Below are positions 11,882-22,660 of a stretch of 64,000 nucleotides of DNA, piece after piece. Position 1 is the first letter of the stretch. Every line of letters begins with the position of its first letter. The translations under genes and the position numbers were made by a program. This DNA comes from Macrotis lagotis (taxonomy: Eukaryota > Chordata > Mammalia > Peramelemorphia > Peramelidae). Location of the stretch: NCBI RefSeq assembly GCF_037893015.1, contig NC_133662.1, forward strand, positions 270,375,944 to 270,439,943. Direction: 5' to 3'. Under the pieces are notes generated by a model, which was not told where the DNA came from, made no database searches, and saw only the letters and a program-made list of their open reading frames with translations.

Positions 11882-13099
11882 GGGCATACTTCCTCATTGT
11901 ACACACCAGATTGTTGGTGTGAGTAGGATCAATTTTATACTAAAATTGTAGTAAGATAGATATAGAAGGAACCTATGTGGCAAAAGATAACACAGGCCTT
12001 AGTTACTGAGTCTCCTTTTCTCTTTTCATTATGTCCTTAGGAAGTTCTGCTTAGCTGTAGCTCTCTGCTGGGCCTTTGTAAAGTCATTAGCCTGTCTTTC
12101 TTTCCATCTTGTGTGTGTGTCTGTGTGTCTGTGTGTCTGTGTGTATGTGTATCTAGTCTTTCCCTAGCATGTCTCTCAGATCCCAGTGCCATCCTCAGCC
12201 TGTATTGACTCTAGACACACTGCTTTGAGCCATTGGGAATTCTAGATCTCCTGTCCTTTTAAAGTTCAAAAGATTATCATTCAATCAGCAGGAGGAAAGT
12301 CTTCTCCCACATAATGGTAGTTCTCTATCAGAAGTCTTCAACAGCTAGATTCAACCACCTCACAAATATCTGTTCTGCAGGTCTGGAGGTGTGTTGGTTT
12401 CTGTTAGGTAGACATGAGAATTTGTCTATGTGTCATCATCCATATGCATCCAGTGATCAAAGGATTTTATTACTCTCACATTGATTACTTGTTTGCACCT
12501 ATGTTACACTTCTGATTGATTGATTGAATCCAGATGTCTGTGCCTTCCATGATTACATTAATTACATCCTAATTACAGATGAATGTTTTCAAACTAAAAT
12601 TCCCAAGTTTATAAAACCCAAGGGAGAGCATGATGGCAAATCAAGAGACTGTCATTATTTTTCCCCATTTGTCTTTCTGAAAGACAAGTAGGTGATGAGA
12701 GAACTTGCCTTAGGATCAGAGATTTCCCTATATAATTGTACTGATGAAGAGTTCTAAGGTTCCTGATCCCCAACCTCCCATACCCACTCCATTCAGTGAT
12801 TTGGATTAGGAAAGTCATGGTTTGAGGCCTTCCCGAAATGAAATGTTCTATGGAGTCTTGACTCCTGGTCTCTTATTGTTGAAATACTTTTGATTCTGTG
12901 TTGTTTAGGTGGTGACCCACCTCTGCTCCTTCATATGTTCCACAACTAGGAAACTGGATCTCTCTAAACCACTGTTCTCTTCTTCCCCAGGCCTGGCTCT
13001 TTGGGTGTTCAGTTTTTTTCCAACTTTCAGCTCTGTACATATGCCAGCCAACTGTTTTCCATTCAAAACTTTGCAATTAAAATTAGTTTTTTAGTGAAA
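11882..13099. other. no gene recognised
   Basis: Contains a (TGTGTC)n microsatellite at about 12110-12152. The rest is unique AT-rich sequence. Minus-strand frames of 67-69 codons at 12609-12818 and 12873-13076 have no domain or splice context. Confidence 0.35.
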
Positions 13100-13129
13100 T
13101 TTAAGACGCCAAGCACACATACGTGTAAG

Positions 13130-13346
13130 TCTTCTCTGTTTGCATGGTAACTATTGACCGCTTAATTACATAGTAATTACAATGTAGTGGCAGAGTGATT
13201 ACATAGCAAGGACCGTATCATTAGACGTGATTACTTCTGTCTTCTTAAGCATAGGGCAGGTTACATGGTAATTGCTTTTGGACCTTCCAAATGCAGTTGC
13301 AGAGTAATCTGTTGCAGCCTGTAATTAGCAAGGAGTTATATGGTGT
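13130..13346. promoter_or_regulatory. periodic array of TTAC-N3-GTAA dyads; candidate regulatory element
   Basis: An 11-bp dyad-symmetric motif recurs: TTGCATGGTAA at 13140, TTACATAGTAA at 13166, TTACATAGCAA at 13199, TTACATGGTAA at 13261 and TTGCAGAGTAA at 13297. Weaker relatives lie at 13231 and 13336. Successive starts are 26, 33, 32, 30, 36 and 39 bases apart, so the array has a loose period near 32 bases. The copy at 13166 sits in a perfect inverted repeat, TAATTAC-ATA-GTAATTA. Half sites TTAC/GTAA resemble bZIP (C/EBP, PAR) half sites and the flanks resemble homeodomain cores. It could also be an old tandem or transposon relic. Confidence 0.5.
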
Positions 13347-13589
13347 TTGCCAAGCAAGCAAACATCGTAGGTTGCCATTTCTATAAAGACCAGATGAAAG
13401 GCACCATGGCATTGACTGATCAGAGCTCCAACAAATACTCTTGGGTTATGACCGTTGTGATGGGTTCCCAACTTGCTTCCCATCATTTGACCAAAGAAAA
13501 AGTCATGAAATCCAATGTTACGACTAACTCTCCCCCATCCTTGAATTAGAAGGCATCTTTCTTTAGGTCTCAGTCACAAAATAATTTCT

Positions 13590-13830
13590 TCCACACAGTG
13601 GGTATACAATAAATATTTGTTGAGATGTTTGAATGACTAACTGTATGACCAAGTCTCCTCCGTTTCCCATTTAGTCCAGAGTCCTGTTGCTAACAGTTGA
13701 CATTTTTAAGGAGTTAAGGTTTGCAAAGTGTTATGCACACACCTCTCTCGTTTCCTTGTGTATTCTGGTGCCCACTAGGTTGCCTGACACACAATAGGTT
13801 CTTAATAAAGGCCTGTTGAATGAAAGGTTT
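13590..13830 (+). mobile_element. two L2-type LINE 3' ends
   Basis: Two pieces have the L2 terminal pattern: CAGTGGGTATACAATAAATA with TTTGTTGAG and TGAATGA (13590-13640), and CACACAATAGGTTCTTAATA with TGTTGAATGAA (about 13765-13830). Both are very short. Confidence 0.6.
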
Positions 13831-13949
13831 TCACATCAAACTTAGAGGTCATATAGATGAGAAAATTAGGACTTCAAGTGGTGAAGAGACTTGCCTTTTG
13901 TTGAATGCTAGAGTCACTAGTACATGTCAGAGATGGAATTTGGTCTTCT
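13831..13949 (-). repeat. MIR-type SINE fragment
   Basis: Reads as the complement of a MIR core: TAGATGAGAAAATTAGGAC, then GAGACTTGCC. Strongly worn. Confidence 0.45.
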
Positions 13950-14215
13950 TGACTCCAAGTCTAGGACTTTGATGGATATGGAAGAGAAGCAAATTCACAC
14001 TTGATGTCAGTGAAAATTTCTTCCTTACTAGATATCTCCCAGAATGGAATGAACTACTCCAGGATGCGATTGGTTCCTCCTCTTTGCTTGAGGTCTTTAA
14101 GGGAAGTGGAGTCATATAACCACTTTTGGGAGATGTTGCATCAGGGACCTTTATCTTTGGGTACAACTTTGACTAGATAGCTTTGGAGGATTCTTCTAGG
14201 ACATTTCATGATTCT
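13950..14215 (+). mobile_element. L3/CR1-like LINE 3' fragment
   Basis: Shows the L3 order: a GATGTCAGTGAAAATTTCTT block, then AGAATGGAATGAACTACTCC, TTGAGGTCTTTAAGGGAAG and a terminal GACTAGATAGCTTTGGAGG block. No open frame survives. Confidence 0.7.
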
Positions 14216-15179
14216 GTTTTTCTTCCCTCATCCTAATCCTAAATATTAAATAGCTGTTACATTCTGATTGTGCCTATAAAATTCTGTGAAAACTGACTAA
14301 ACTATTATTATTCTATATTAATTTAATGCATAGGGTTAACACAGTGACAATTTGATCATTTATAGCTCAACTGACTTGAACCCTAGTCCCAATATGCTGG
14401 ACACATCTAAGGTCACTGAAATTCAGTAACAATACTTAGAGGCAGCACAGCAAAGTGGGAGGAAAATCTTGGTCCCTGTCCTATATCTGACACATATTGG
14501 ATATATATGAACCTTTCAGTGCTCTGGGCAACTGAGAAAATAAGTTATTGGAAAAATATTGACATGCTTTAATAGAGGAAGTTTCTTTCCCCTGGAGTTC
14601 CCTTGCCACAGGTTCAATTCCTATCTCTTACAATGCTTTGGTCAGGGTGGAGCTCCGTTGTTTATCTCACTCCACTTTGATATAATTACTTTTGAAATCA
14701 AGAACACTTCTTGATTCAATTGATCAAAATCTGCATGAGCAGGGCCTGTAGCCCAGGAAGCAGTGAAAACCATTGTATGGCAGACTAGGTCACTCACGAA
14801 AAAATCATACAAATGAGCTAGGAAGGAATTAGAGATTCTGAGGGTGTGGAGGTGAAGGGGAAAATAATGGAGCTGGGAAGAACTCATCACACAGGGTCAG
14901 TCATCAACAGGAGGAGACAGAGAAGTTAGAACTCGGTATTGAGGAAGACCATTGACCCTCCAGGCATGTCAGCTGAAAGATTTGGACTGTGCCCAATTAG
15001 ATGCCCTACCTACTTACAGACTAAGGAATGGTCTGACACAAAGTTCTGCTCCATTCCCCAGCTGGGGCCTTCCAATTTAAAGATTTCAAGCAACTTCTAC
15101 CCTGTTTTATCCATAAAGAAGCCATGAATAAATGAAAGTTATGAAAGTTTAGAGCTACAAGTGGCATGATGAATCATCA
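14216..15179. other. no gene recognised
   Basis: AT-rich unique sequence. A minus-strand frame of 82 codons (14642-14890) and a plus-strand frame of 62 codons (14939-15127) lack splice signals and recognisable motifs. Confidence 0.35.
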
Positions 15180-16036
15180 GGTTATAAGAGACTTAAAACT
15201 TTGATTTGTTTTTCTGGGTCTCTCTTTAGTGGCTCTCTCTTGAGTTTTCACATCTCATCTTATGAGATTCTTCTCTATTTCCTCCCTAGAGGATCTGACT
15301 AGTGTCCTGGGGGCAAGAACTCTTTTATGGATTCTCTGGGTACTAATGGAACATGCCATTTGACCGTTAGTTATCCTTTCCTCTTTAGACATGACTAGTG
15401 TATTTCTTTTTCTTCATTATCTATAGTATCTTTCAGCAAACCTTAATTTCCCTCAGTATCTCTTTTGTTCTTTTTGCTCTTCTTTGTCTGAGATCATGAT
15501 CACTCCCCCTGCCCTTTTTACTTCAACTGAAGCATGATGGATTCTGCTTCAGCCTTTTATTTTAACTCTATGTGTATTTCTGTTTCAATTGTGTGCCTGT
15601 AAACAAGTTATTGTTGGATTCTTGCTTCTAATCCTCTGCTCTCTGCTTCCATTTTATGAGTGAGCTCATTCTATTTACATGCAGTTATGCTTAGAATCTG
15701 TGTATTTCCCTCCATCCTCTTTTCTTCTGTATGTCCTTTCTCTTTTTTATACTGTCCCTCCTCTGAAATCTGTTTTGCTTCTGACCCCTGCCTCCTTTAA
15801 TTTATTCTTTTATCACTCACCCCCAATGTTTCTTGTATCCTTCTCCTCCTTTTTTCCCTATTGGATGAGAAAAAATTTCTATACTCAGTTGACATTACCT
15901 GCCACCCTATTCCCATTTCACTCCTTTACTATAAACACTTTTCCATTTTCCTATCCTAACTCTTTGTTTTTCCTTTTCCCAGTGTATCTCTCTCACGCAT
16001 TCCTCTTTGTTCTTTTTCTTCTTCTTACTGTTCTTT

Positions 16037-16049
16037 TAGAGATCATTTT
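16037..16049 (+). repeat. target-site duplication, left copy
   Basis: TAGAGATCATTTT here is identical to 16197-16209 and flanks the SINE inserted into the L1 fragment. Confidence 0.85.
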
Positions 16050-16196
16050 TTAGGTTTTTGCAAGGCAATGGGGTTAAGTGGCTTGCCCAAAGCCACACAA
16101 CTAAGGTAATTATTATGTGTCTGAGGTCGGATTTGAACTCAGGTCCTCCTGACTCCAGGGCCAGTGTTCTATCCACTGTGCCACCTAGCCCACTCC
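16050..16196 (-). mobile_element. tRNA-headed marsupial SINE nested in L1
   Basis: Minus-strand copy with poly-T at the left and the complement of the tRNA-like head (GTGCCACCTAGCC) at the right. A perfect 13-bp target-site duplication flanks it, showing target-primed insertion into an already old L1. Confidence 0.92.
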
Positions 16197-16209
16197 TAGA
16201 GATCATTTT
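16197..16209 (+). repeat. target-site duplication, right copy
   Basis: Identical to 16037-16049. Confidence 0.85.
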
Positions 16210-16328
16210 GACAAAATCTACTCACAACTCTATGTATAGAGACTTCTTCCAACTGTCTTTAATAATGATAAGGGTCTTAGGAGTTTTGTATCATCTTTCC
16301 ATATGGCAAACAAGTTTAAATTTAGTGA

Positions 16329-16361
16329 GTTGTTTATTATTATTATTATTATTATTATTTC
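16329..16361 (+). repeat. (ATT)n microsatellite
   Basis: About ten ATT units inside the L1 fragment. Confidence 0.9.
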
Positions 16362-16770
16362 ATCTTCAGCTTTTTTAGGCTTCTCTTGAGTCATGTTCAA
16401 ATGTCAGATTTTCTGTTAAACTCTGATCTTTTCATAAGGAATGCTTGAAAGTCCTCTATTTTCCCTGAAGGATTATACTCACTCTTGCTAGGTAGGCTAT
16501 TCTTGATTGTAATCCTAGCTCCTTTGACCTCTGGAATATCATTTCTCAAGGCCTCCACTCCTTCAACATGAAAGTTGTTCAATCTTACGGGATCCTGTTT
16601 CTTTCTGGACACTTGCAATACATTCTTCTTGACCTGGGAGTTGTGGAAGTTGGCTGGGAGTTTTCATTTGGGGATCTCTTTCAGGAGGTAATTGATGGAT
16701 TCTTTCCATTTCTATTTTACCTTCTGAATCTAAGATATTGGGGCAATTTTCCATGATAATCTCTCTACCT

Positions 16771-16862
16771 GGGAAGAAGGTGCTATTATTATGCTCATTT
16801 TCAGATGAGGAAACTGAAGCAGAAGTGAAATGACTTGCCCAGGATTCTGTGCACCATGGCAA
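16771..16862 (-). repeat. MIR-type SINE fragment
   Basis: Core reads CAGATGAGGAAACTGAAGC, then GACTTGCCCAGG, on the plus strand, which is the complement of a MIR. Confidence 0.55.
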
Positions 16863-17165
16863 GGACAAGCTGCCCTTCCATAGAGACTTCCTTCCATTGG
16901 GTCATTGATTATTAGTTGAGCTCTGGTCCTTGCACGTGTCACCAATCTGTCTCCTTTTGGTGGGGTCTTGTCCACCAACAAAGCATCAAAGACATAAGCA
17001 AAGACTTTATCATCATCCTGTGTATACTCTGTCCACAACATTCCTCTGATCTACCAATTTCATGTCTTCCAAAAAAGTGATTCCCATTACTGTCCCAATA
17101 CTCATGAACCATCCCTTTCATAATAAGGGAAAGGATTTTGCCAAGAACGTCAGTCGAGTCTCTGC
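16863..17165 (-). pseudogene. frame-shifted protein-like relic, parent not recognised
   Basis: The minus strand reads like a retrocopied coding sequence broken by frameshifts. One frame (about 17160-17000) gives D-S-T-D-V-L-G-K-I-L and then H-E-Y-W-D-S-N-G. An overlapping frame continues as Y-T-Q-D-D-D-K-V-F-A-Y-V-F-D-A and V-D-K-T-P-P-K-G-D through to about 16860. A third frame at the join gives L-V-D-Q-R-N-V-V-D-R-V, which links the two. An ATGGCAGAG on the minus strand just upstream (near 17166) would suit a start. This amino-acid texture, changing frame but staying protein-like, is typical of a processed pseudogene or a decayed transposon frame. I do not recognise the family. No poly-A tract is visible at the 16860 end, where a MIR abuts. 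Confidence 0.42.
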
Positions 17166-17555
17166 CATCTTTCTTTTTTTTCTGACCTCAATGGCCACTT
17201 TCCTCTTGGATACTCCCAGGACCCTTGTGTTAGTGTCCTCCTCTGCTCCTCCTCTCCTATTCTCCAGCCACTGTGATTATGCAAGCAGGTTGGTTATCAA
17301 ATACACCTGCCAGTTCTTTCTAGTATATGTTTCATGCTCTTCTTACCTCAGTTTTCTCAAATTCCATTCCCCCTGGCTGAGAGCTCATGTGGGATATCTC
17401 CTTCCCAGGCTAAAGATCGTCCTTCCTTGTAGAGAAAAGCAAAATGAAGTGAAGGTTCAGCTGTTCTGTCTATTCTCTGGCATCCTTTAAATGTCCCATT
17501 CACTCTGAGCTTTGGTCCTCTCCCTTCTCTGATCCTCTCTTTGCTTAAAGCTTTA
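17166..17555. other. no gene recognised
   Basis: Pyrimidine-leaning unique sequence. A plus-strand frame of 142 codons (17062-17490) is rich in serine, leucine and phenylalanine from T/C-rich DNA and has no domain. Confidence 0.4.
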
Positions 17556-17745
17556 ATATATCTATATCTATATCATCTATATCTATATCTGTGTCTATAT
17601 CTATGTTTATGTCTATATCTAATCTATATCTATATATCTCTATCTCTATCTATCTCTATCTCTGTCTCTGTCTATCTCCATCTCTATCTCTATCTACATC
17701 TACATCTACATCTATATCTATATCTATACACATATATTTGGTGCT
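17556..17745 (+). repeat. (TATCTA)n / (TCTATC)n satellite-like microsatellite
   Basis: About 190 bases of TATCTA-, TCTGTC- and CTACAT-type hexamers. The 143- and 130-codon frames over it (Y-L-Y-L and S-I-S-I runs) are repeat translations. Confidence 0.95.
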
Positions 17746-19154
17746 GTGGTCCATTGCATTTAGTGCCAATGTTAATTCACCTCATTTGCACGTCTCACAC
17801 TATTCTTACAGACCTTGGTCTGATTCTCAGTTCTGTACCCCCTCACCCCCTTCTCCCACCCCAGAAAAGGCTACAAGCAAAGTCACGTGGCAACCTGTTG
17901 ATTCTCAACTTCAGGACACAGCTTTTGCTTTTGTACACTCCTTACAATGTCACTCGGCTAGTCAATGTATGATGACTGACTAAAACCAAGGGGTGCTAGC
18001 CATTCATGATAGAACATTTCCATTGACCAAAGTCCTGTGACTTGTTCAGGATAACTCACTGTTTTGGTTTAAGCCACATGGAGGAAGGGAGACGTCTCTT
18101 CTCCTTCTCCTCTTTCCAAAGAGCTGGCAGGTATTCCCATGTCATTTGAGAATCAGCAAACGAAGAGCCACGGCAAAGGATGTGGGCTAATCAGATTGGA
18201 CACAGTCTCCGTTGCTTCTCTGTTCTCCCTAGAGGGAAGTTTCATGACTCCTTATGCCCCTCAGGAAGGAATCTTCCAGTGAGAAGCATGGTCTATTCAC
18301 CCTGAAATTCTAGCATCCCCCGCCCCCACCTCCATCCCTGGCTGACACCCGTTCCTCAGTCCTCTGAGTCAATGGGAAGCCTCAGGGAGCAGCCTCTTCC
18401 TTCATGTGGCCTTGCCAGTGCCCTTTGATATAAAAAACTTCCTCCATTCTCTACAAGACTGTGAAGTCTTTCCTTTGGCCTGAGCATTTGGTTTTTGTTT
18501 GGGGCTTGTTGTGTTTTGGTCCTTCGAAGCCCTGAGAACGCCATCCCAGCAGATCGGGTGAGTTATCCATTCCAGCTTGAGAGGCAGCTGCTTCAAAGGG
18601 CCCAGAGCCCAAGGCTCAGGATGAAGCCGCAGTTAAAAGGGACTTTCAAGGGAGGCGGGAAGAGGCCAGACAGAGAATCCCTTAGACTTCGGCAGCTTTC
18701 CACACTCAATTGCAGTCTTGCGGGACTGAGAAGAGCATGTTGCTCATAAAATTCAGATGAAAAGCCCTGAATCTTGGCTTTGGGCCTTCAGACCCAGCTG
18801 AACCTATAAGTTTTTGCAATGTGCTGGCCTACCCTTCCCCCAGTTGGCCTCTCCCTGCATCTACATTTAGAACATGATTCCTAAGCTGCCAGTTCAGGAG
18901 GTGTGACCAGACAAAGGTGAGAGGTTCTTTCTCAGAGATATTTTCCTTTCTAAAGTCACCCCACATGCCGACATATACATTCCCTTATGGGTTGCCATAT
19001 ATATCATTAAGAAAGTCACCTTTCTTCACAGATGGGGAAACTGAGGCTTGCCCAGGATCACTGGAGCTAGCTGGGAGGCCATTTGGTTTCCTTATTTGTT
19101 CTTATGGACATCCCAATTCTTCAGTGACCCATTTGAAGATCCTAGTGAACCATC
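17746..19154. other. no gene recognised; short MIR core near 19030
   Basis: Unique DNA apart from a MIR-like GATGGGGAAACTGAGGCTTG at about 19032-19051. A plus-strand frame of 84 codons at 18495-18749 has ordinary composition but no splice context or domain. The block at 18680-18760 (CTCAATTGCAGTC, CATAAAATTCAG) could be regulatory, but evidence is thin. Confidence 0.35.
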
Positions 19155-19302
19155 CTTTTTTTTTCTGGCAAGGCAATGGAATTAAGTGACTTTCTCAAGG
19201 TCACACAGGTAGGTAATTATTAAGTGTCTGAGGTTGGATTTGAACTCAGGCCCTCCTGATTCTAGGGCCAGGGCTCTATTCATTGTGCCACCTAGCTTCC
19301 CC
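19155..19302 (-). mobile_element. tRNA-headed marsupial SINE
   Basis: Poly-T at 19155 followed by the complement of the SINE body (GGTAGGTAATTATTAAGTG) and head (GTGCCACCTAGC). Flanks TGAACCATCC / TGAATCATTC may be a decayed duplication. Confidence 0.88.
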
Positions 19303-19999
19303 ATGAATCATTCATTTGTAGAAGCATCATGGCTGGCCTGCTTCCTTCCCTCATGCAAGAGAGGCTCAGACAATTGTCTGAGTCTTCTTCCCTAAACCAG
19401 TGATTCCTTTGTTTTCTCACTGATGAATCCCATCCTCCAGTGGAGGGACAGAGCAGAGAAAAAGCAGTGACTCTAGAACAAAAGGACCTGAATTCAAATC
19501 TTGGCTTGACTTCTTAATTCTAGTATCAGTCAGGGATCCGGAAGCATTATTGAGTTCTCATGAGCCAGACACTGAACAAGGGATAGATAAACTATCCCTA
19601 ATGGGATGAGGAAGCTAACATGTAAATCAAGTGGTCCAGGGAAGATGGGTACAGAGAATAGGAAGGAAGTGGGAGGGTGCTAGCACTAGAAGTTTGGGAT
19701 GGAGGGAATTTGAAAGACTTCTGGAAAGTTGGAATCTGAAGATGGGAGTTGAGAGAGCTTCCCAGGAAAGAGTGACATCTAGGGTGATTTTATGGCTGAT
19801 TTGGATGCTGGGGCTTTGGGCCTTAGAGTCACTTTGGGGAAGACAAACTAACCAAGGTTGAGTGGCCAGTTGGATAGAGCCTAAACAAGCTTTTATGCTT
19901 CTCTTTAGAAGTTAGATTCTACTCAAAGATTCTTCTTTGTAGATTCCCTCATTGCCTACTTCATCATTTTGCTGAAGAGCAGCCTTAGAACAACATTGT
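19303..19999. other. no gene recognised; worn SINE debris
   Basis: About 19470-19520 resembles a SINE middle (AAAAGGACCTGAATTCAAAT). About 19560-19850 is GGAAG-rich unique sequence. The 76-codon frame at 19631-19861 lacks support. Confidence 0.35.
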
Positions 20000-20245
20000 C
20001 ATGTATTTTATTGGCTCATTTAATAGATGGGACAGTTAATTCAATTGGTTTTAAACAGGAACTACTAAATAGGTCATTGTTTGAAGGAAGCTATATTTAA
20101 TTGTTGAAAGTTAAAAATGGAAGTTCCTTGAGTCCCTGTAGCCTAGAGCCCTTATTATTAGATCCCCAGTTTTCCAAATTGCATTATATTTATAGATCAC
20201 ATTCTTTCAGAGAAGCTCGAGTTGAGGGACATTTATGTTTTTGTA
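20000..20245. promoter_or_regulatory. candidate conserved non-coding element (AT-rich)
   Basis: Non-repetitive AT-rich block with TTATTGGCTCATTTAATAG, GTTAATTCAATTGG, ATATTTAATTG, TTATTATTAGATCC and ATTGCATTATATTTATAG. It holds several homeodomain or POU-type cores and one CCAAT-box complement. Confidence 0.27.
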
Positions 20246-20844
20246 CACTTGATTGGTAGTGTGCTCATTAGGTTCATTTTATTCCATTATTGGGTGTGGG
20301 GTAAAGGAAGACACTTCATGCCCTTTGGTCTTACCCATGTGCTTGAGAATGCACATAAGGACAGAGTAGCTTGTCCAGCCTAAGAAGGTCTCTGACATCC
20401 TACATGGTAGGAGTCCAGCTTCCTGGATGAAGTAAGCTCCCAAGTTGGGTGGGTGCTCCCCAGTCCCTCTCCCTCTTCTCATTTCTGGGAAAACTTTGTC
20501 TTGACCTGGCCCATAGGGTGGAGGCTAGCTTTGGGCCAGCCTGGAGTATTTGTATCATGGTGTTGCTATCCAGAAAGGAGATAACTCAGAGACAGCCCAA
20601 AGGCCTACTTCTATGAGGCAGATGACAGGAGGGGTCAGACCAGAGAAAAGGATCAAGGGTCAGCAACTCCCCGAGAGCAGGTTCAGAGCAAAGGTGTGCA
20701 AGTGCAGGCAGGTTCCAAGGTTCTGAGTGCGATGGATAAGTGGGCTTGGGCAACCTAATTTCTCCAGTTACCTCTGAGGTCAGGTTTCATCCTGATAGTG
20801 ATGCAACCTTCACTCTCATTTTTTGTTACTTCCATTGACACTGG
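20246..20844. other. no gene recognised
   Basis: Unique sequence. The 67-codon minus-strand frame at 20279-20482 has no domain. Confidence 0.35.
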
Positions 20845-21072
20845 TTCCTGTATATGTTCTGGTTTTCCTCACTGTACTATGCATCAATTCATGTTAGTCT
20901 TCCTAGGCTTCTCTGAGTTCATCATTTCTTGTTCCACAGGACTGTTATATTATAGTCATGTCTCACATCCTGTTTACTGTCCCCCCCCCCACATTGATGG
21001 GCATCCCCTCTTTTTTAGTTTTTTTTTGCCATATAAAAGGGCAGCAGTGTATAACTCTGGGTCTTCACCTTT
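20845..21072 (-). mobile_element. L1 ORF2 3'-region fragment, antisense
   Basis: The plus strand carries the antisense wording of the L1 ORF2 C-terminal region: CATCAATTCATGTTAGTCTT, then TTCATCATTTCTTGTTCCAC, then TTGATGGGCATCCCCTC. The same order occurs at 27.7-27.9 kb. A C10 run (20981-20990) interrupts it. Confidence 0.65.
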
Positions 21073-21440
21073 CCAGCATCAACCTACTTTAGCATAGTGT
21101 CTACTATATATGGACAAAAGAAATGCTTGCTGCCTGAATGAATGAGTTAGATGATCCAATCTGCTTTCTAGGGTACTCAGATCAGCTCTGCAAAGCCAAC
21201 AGTGATGATCCAAGGTCTTTCCACAGACCCTGCAGTCCTGACTGGTTCACTGAAACTTGGGATCGAAGGGTTGACAATAATGGCAGCTATGTGGCTCTGG
21301 GGAAACATGCTTACAGCATGCAAGGGCAGAAGGCCTCAGTTATGTCCTTACCCTTTCCTTCATGCGTAAACATTTATTAAACCCTTACTGGGTATCTGTA
21401 CAAAGTGCTAGAGATACAGGGAAAAGCAAGAAGAATGCTG
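21073..21440. other. L2-like end and old interspersed repeat piece
   Basis: About 21085-21150 resembles an L2 3' end (TAGCATAGTGTCTACTATA, then TGCCTGAATGAATGAG). About 21366-21440 starts a repeat (TTTATTAAACCCTTACTGGG, then GCTAGAGATACAGGG) seen elsewhere in the window. 21150-21360 is unique. Confidence 0.4.
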
Positions 21441-21481
21441 AAGAGATGGGGAGGAGGGAGAAAGGAGAGGCAAGGGGGAGA

Positions 21482-21483
<2 letters not shown>

Positions 21484-21535
<52 letters not shown>

Positions 21536-21541
21536 GTATAT
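21484..21541 (+). repeat. (TA)n and (TATG)n microsatellite
   Basis: About 20 TA units followed by TATG units. The Y-I-Y-I frames across it are repeat translations. Confidence 0.95.
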
Positions 21542-22168
21542 CTGAGATCTATGCTTCTCTATAGACATGGAGAAATGTATCTATGCACCAGCCTTAGAAA
21601 ACCCTCTAGTGTTAATGATCTTCCCTCCCCCACCATCACCCCCACCACCATCACTACCACACATACACACTCTGGTTTCTCAATTTGCCAAGAATGGGAA
21701 CTCTGTCTTCATGCTTCCTGATCTCTTGCTCAAACTGGATAGGGTGACCTAGTGGTAAAATTTTCATTATGAGCATTTGCATCTTGGAAACTGGTACAGG
21801 CTGCACATCAGGGCTTGATTTAATATTTCCTTAATTATCTAGATTTAAGAAAGGGATGGAGACAATGACAATAATGCAAAGTAAGTCAGCTTAAAAGTGT
21901 TGTGGTACAGGTTTTTTCCCCCTTTCCAGAGAGCCAGTTGTTAAACATTTACTTACATCCCCCTATCTGGGGATATCTAGGCTATATTCCAGCTCTGCTT
22001 TTCCTGAGCCTGGCTATGAGCTGTATGTCTTCCTCTGGATCAGAGCCTTGTTCTACAGGAGCCATATTCTGCTTCAGGCCCTTTGGGTTCAAGCCAGATT
22101 GAAGCTTGAACAAGCTGGACTAAATTTCAAGTCTAGCCTCACTAACCAAGAGCAGACAGAAATGCTCT
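21542..22168. other. no gene recognised
   Basis: Includes a CCACCATCACC-rich stretch at about 21625-21670. Otherwise unique. Confidence 0.35.
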
Positions 22169-22183
22169 AAGAAATAAGTTTTT

Positions 22184-22344
22184 GGGGCAACTAGGTGGTG
22201 CAGTGGATAGAGCACCGGCCCTGGAGTCAGGAGTCCCTGAGTTCAAATCCGGCCTCAGACACTTACTAATTACCTAGCTGTGTGGCCTTGGGCAAGCCAC
22301 TTAACTCCATTTGCCTTGCAAAAAAAAAAAACTAAAAAGAAAAA
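22184..22344 (+). mobile_element. tRNA-headed marsupial SINE
   Basis: Near-complete plus-strand copy running GGTGGTGCAGTGGATAGAGC, GAGTTCAAATCCGGCCTC, AATTACCTAGCTGTGTGGCC and an A-rich tail. AAGAAATAAGTTTT (22169-22182) and AAGAAATGAGTTTT (22345-22358) are a 14-bp target-site duplication with one change. Confidence 0.93.
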
Positions 22345-22559
22345 AAGAAATGAGTTTTCCCTAAAGATAACTGATCCTTCGTGTCTATAAGAACATTACA
22401 CTTACTCCATGAAGGCAATCCCTTAAGTTAGTGCTAATCAAATGTATTAGCCAGCAACAAAATCAAGGACATCAGGAAGCCAAAGCAAAAATAGTGTCCA
22501 TGAGAAATGAGAGATGAGAAACAGTCTTGACAAACCTTAAAGCACTGTCAAAGTGCTAG

Positions 22560-22660
22560 CTGTCATCATTCTCTTCCTCCTTCTCCTTCTCTTCCTTCTC
22601 CCTTCTTCTTCCTCCTTCTCTTTCTCCTCTCCTTCCTCTTCTTCCTCCTCTTCCTCTATG
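22560..22660 (+). repeat. (CTTCCT)n polypyrimidine tract
   Basis: About 100 bases of irregular CTTCCT/CTCCTT units. Confidence 0.85.

Larger units (their letters stand above)
15180..16770 (-). mobile_element. L1 LINE fragment (ORF2 start, ORF1 region), antisense, split by a SINE
   Basis: On the minus strand the segment runs from ORF1 (about 16770 down to 15700) into the start of ORF2 (about 15690-15540). There the complement reads as the endonuclease N-terminus (pattern N-x-N-G-x-N-S-x-I-K-x-K). The plus-strand text matches the marsupial L1 pattern seen again at 28.4-29.3 kb, for example ATCTCTTTCAGGAGGTAATT near 16673-16692. Frameshifts and stops abound. A young SINE interrupts it at 16050-16196. 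The lower boundary near 15180 is uncertain. Confidence 0.72.

Noticed and set aside
22184..22270. tRNA-like sequence
   Set aside because: It is the tRNA-derived head of a SINE with A-rich tail and target-site duplication, not a functional tRNA gene. The same holds for the ten other copies.
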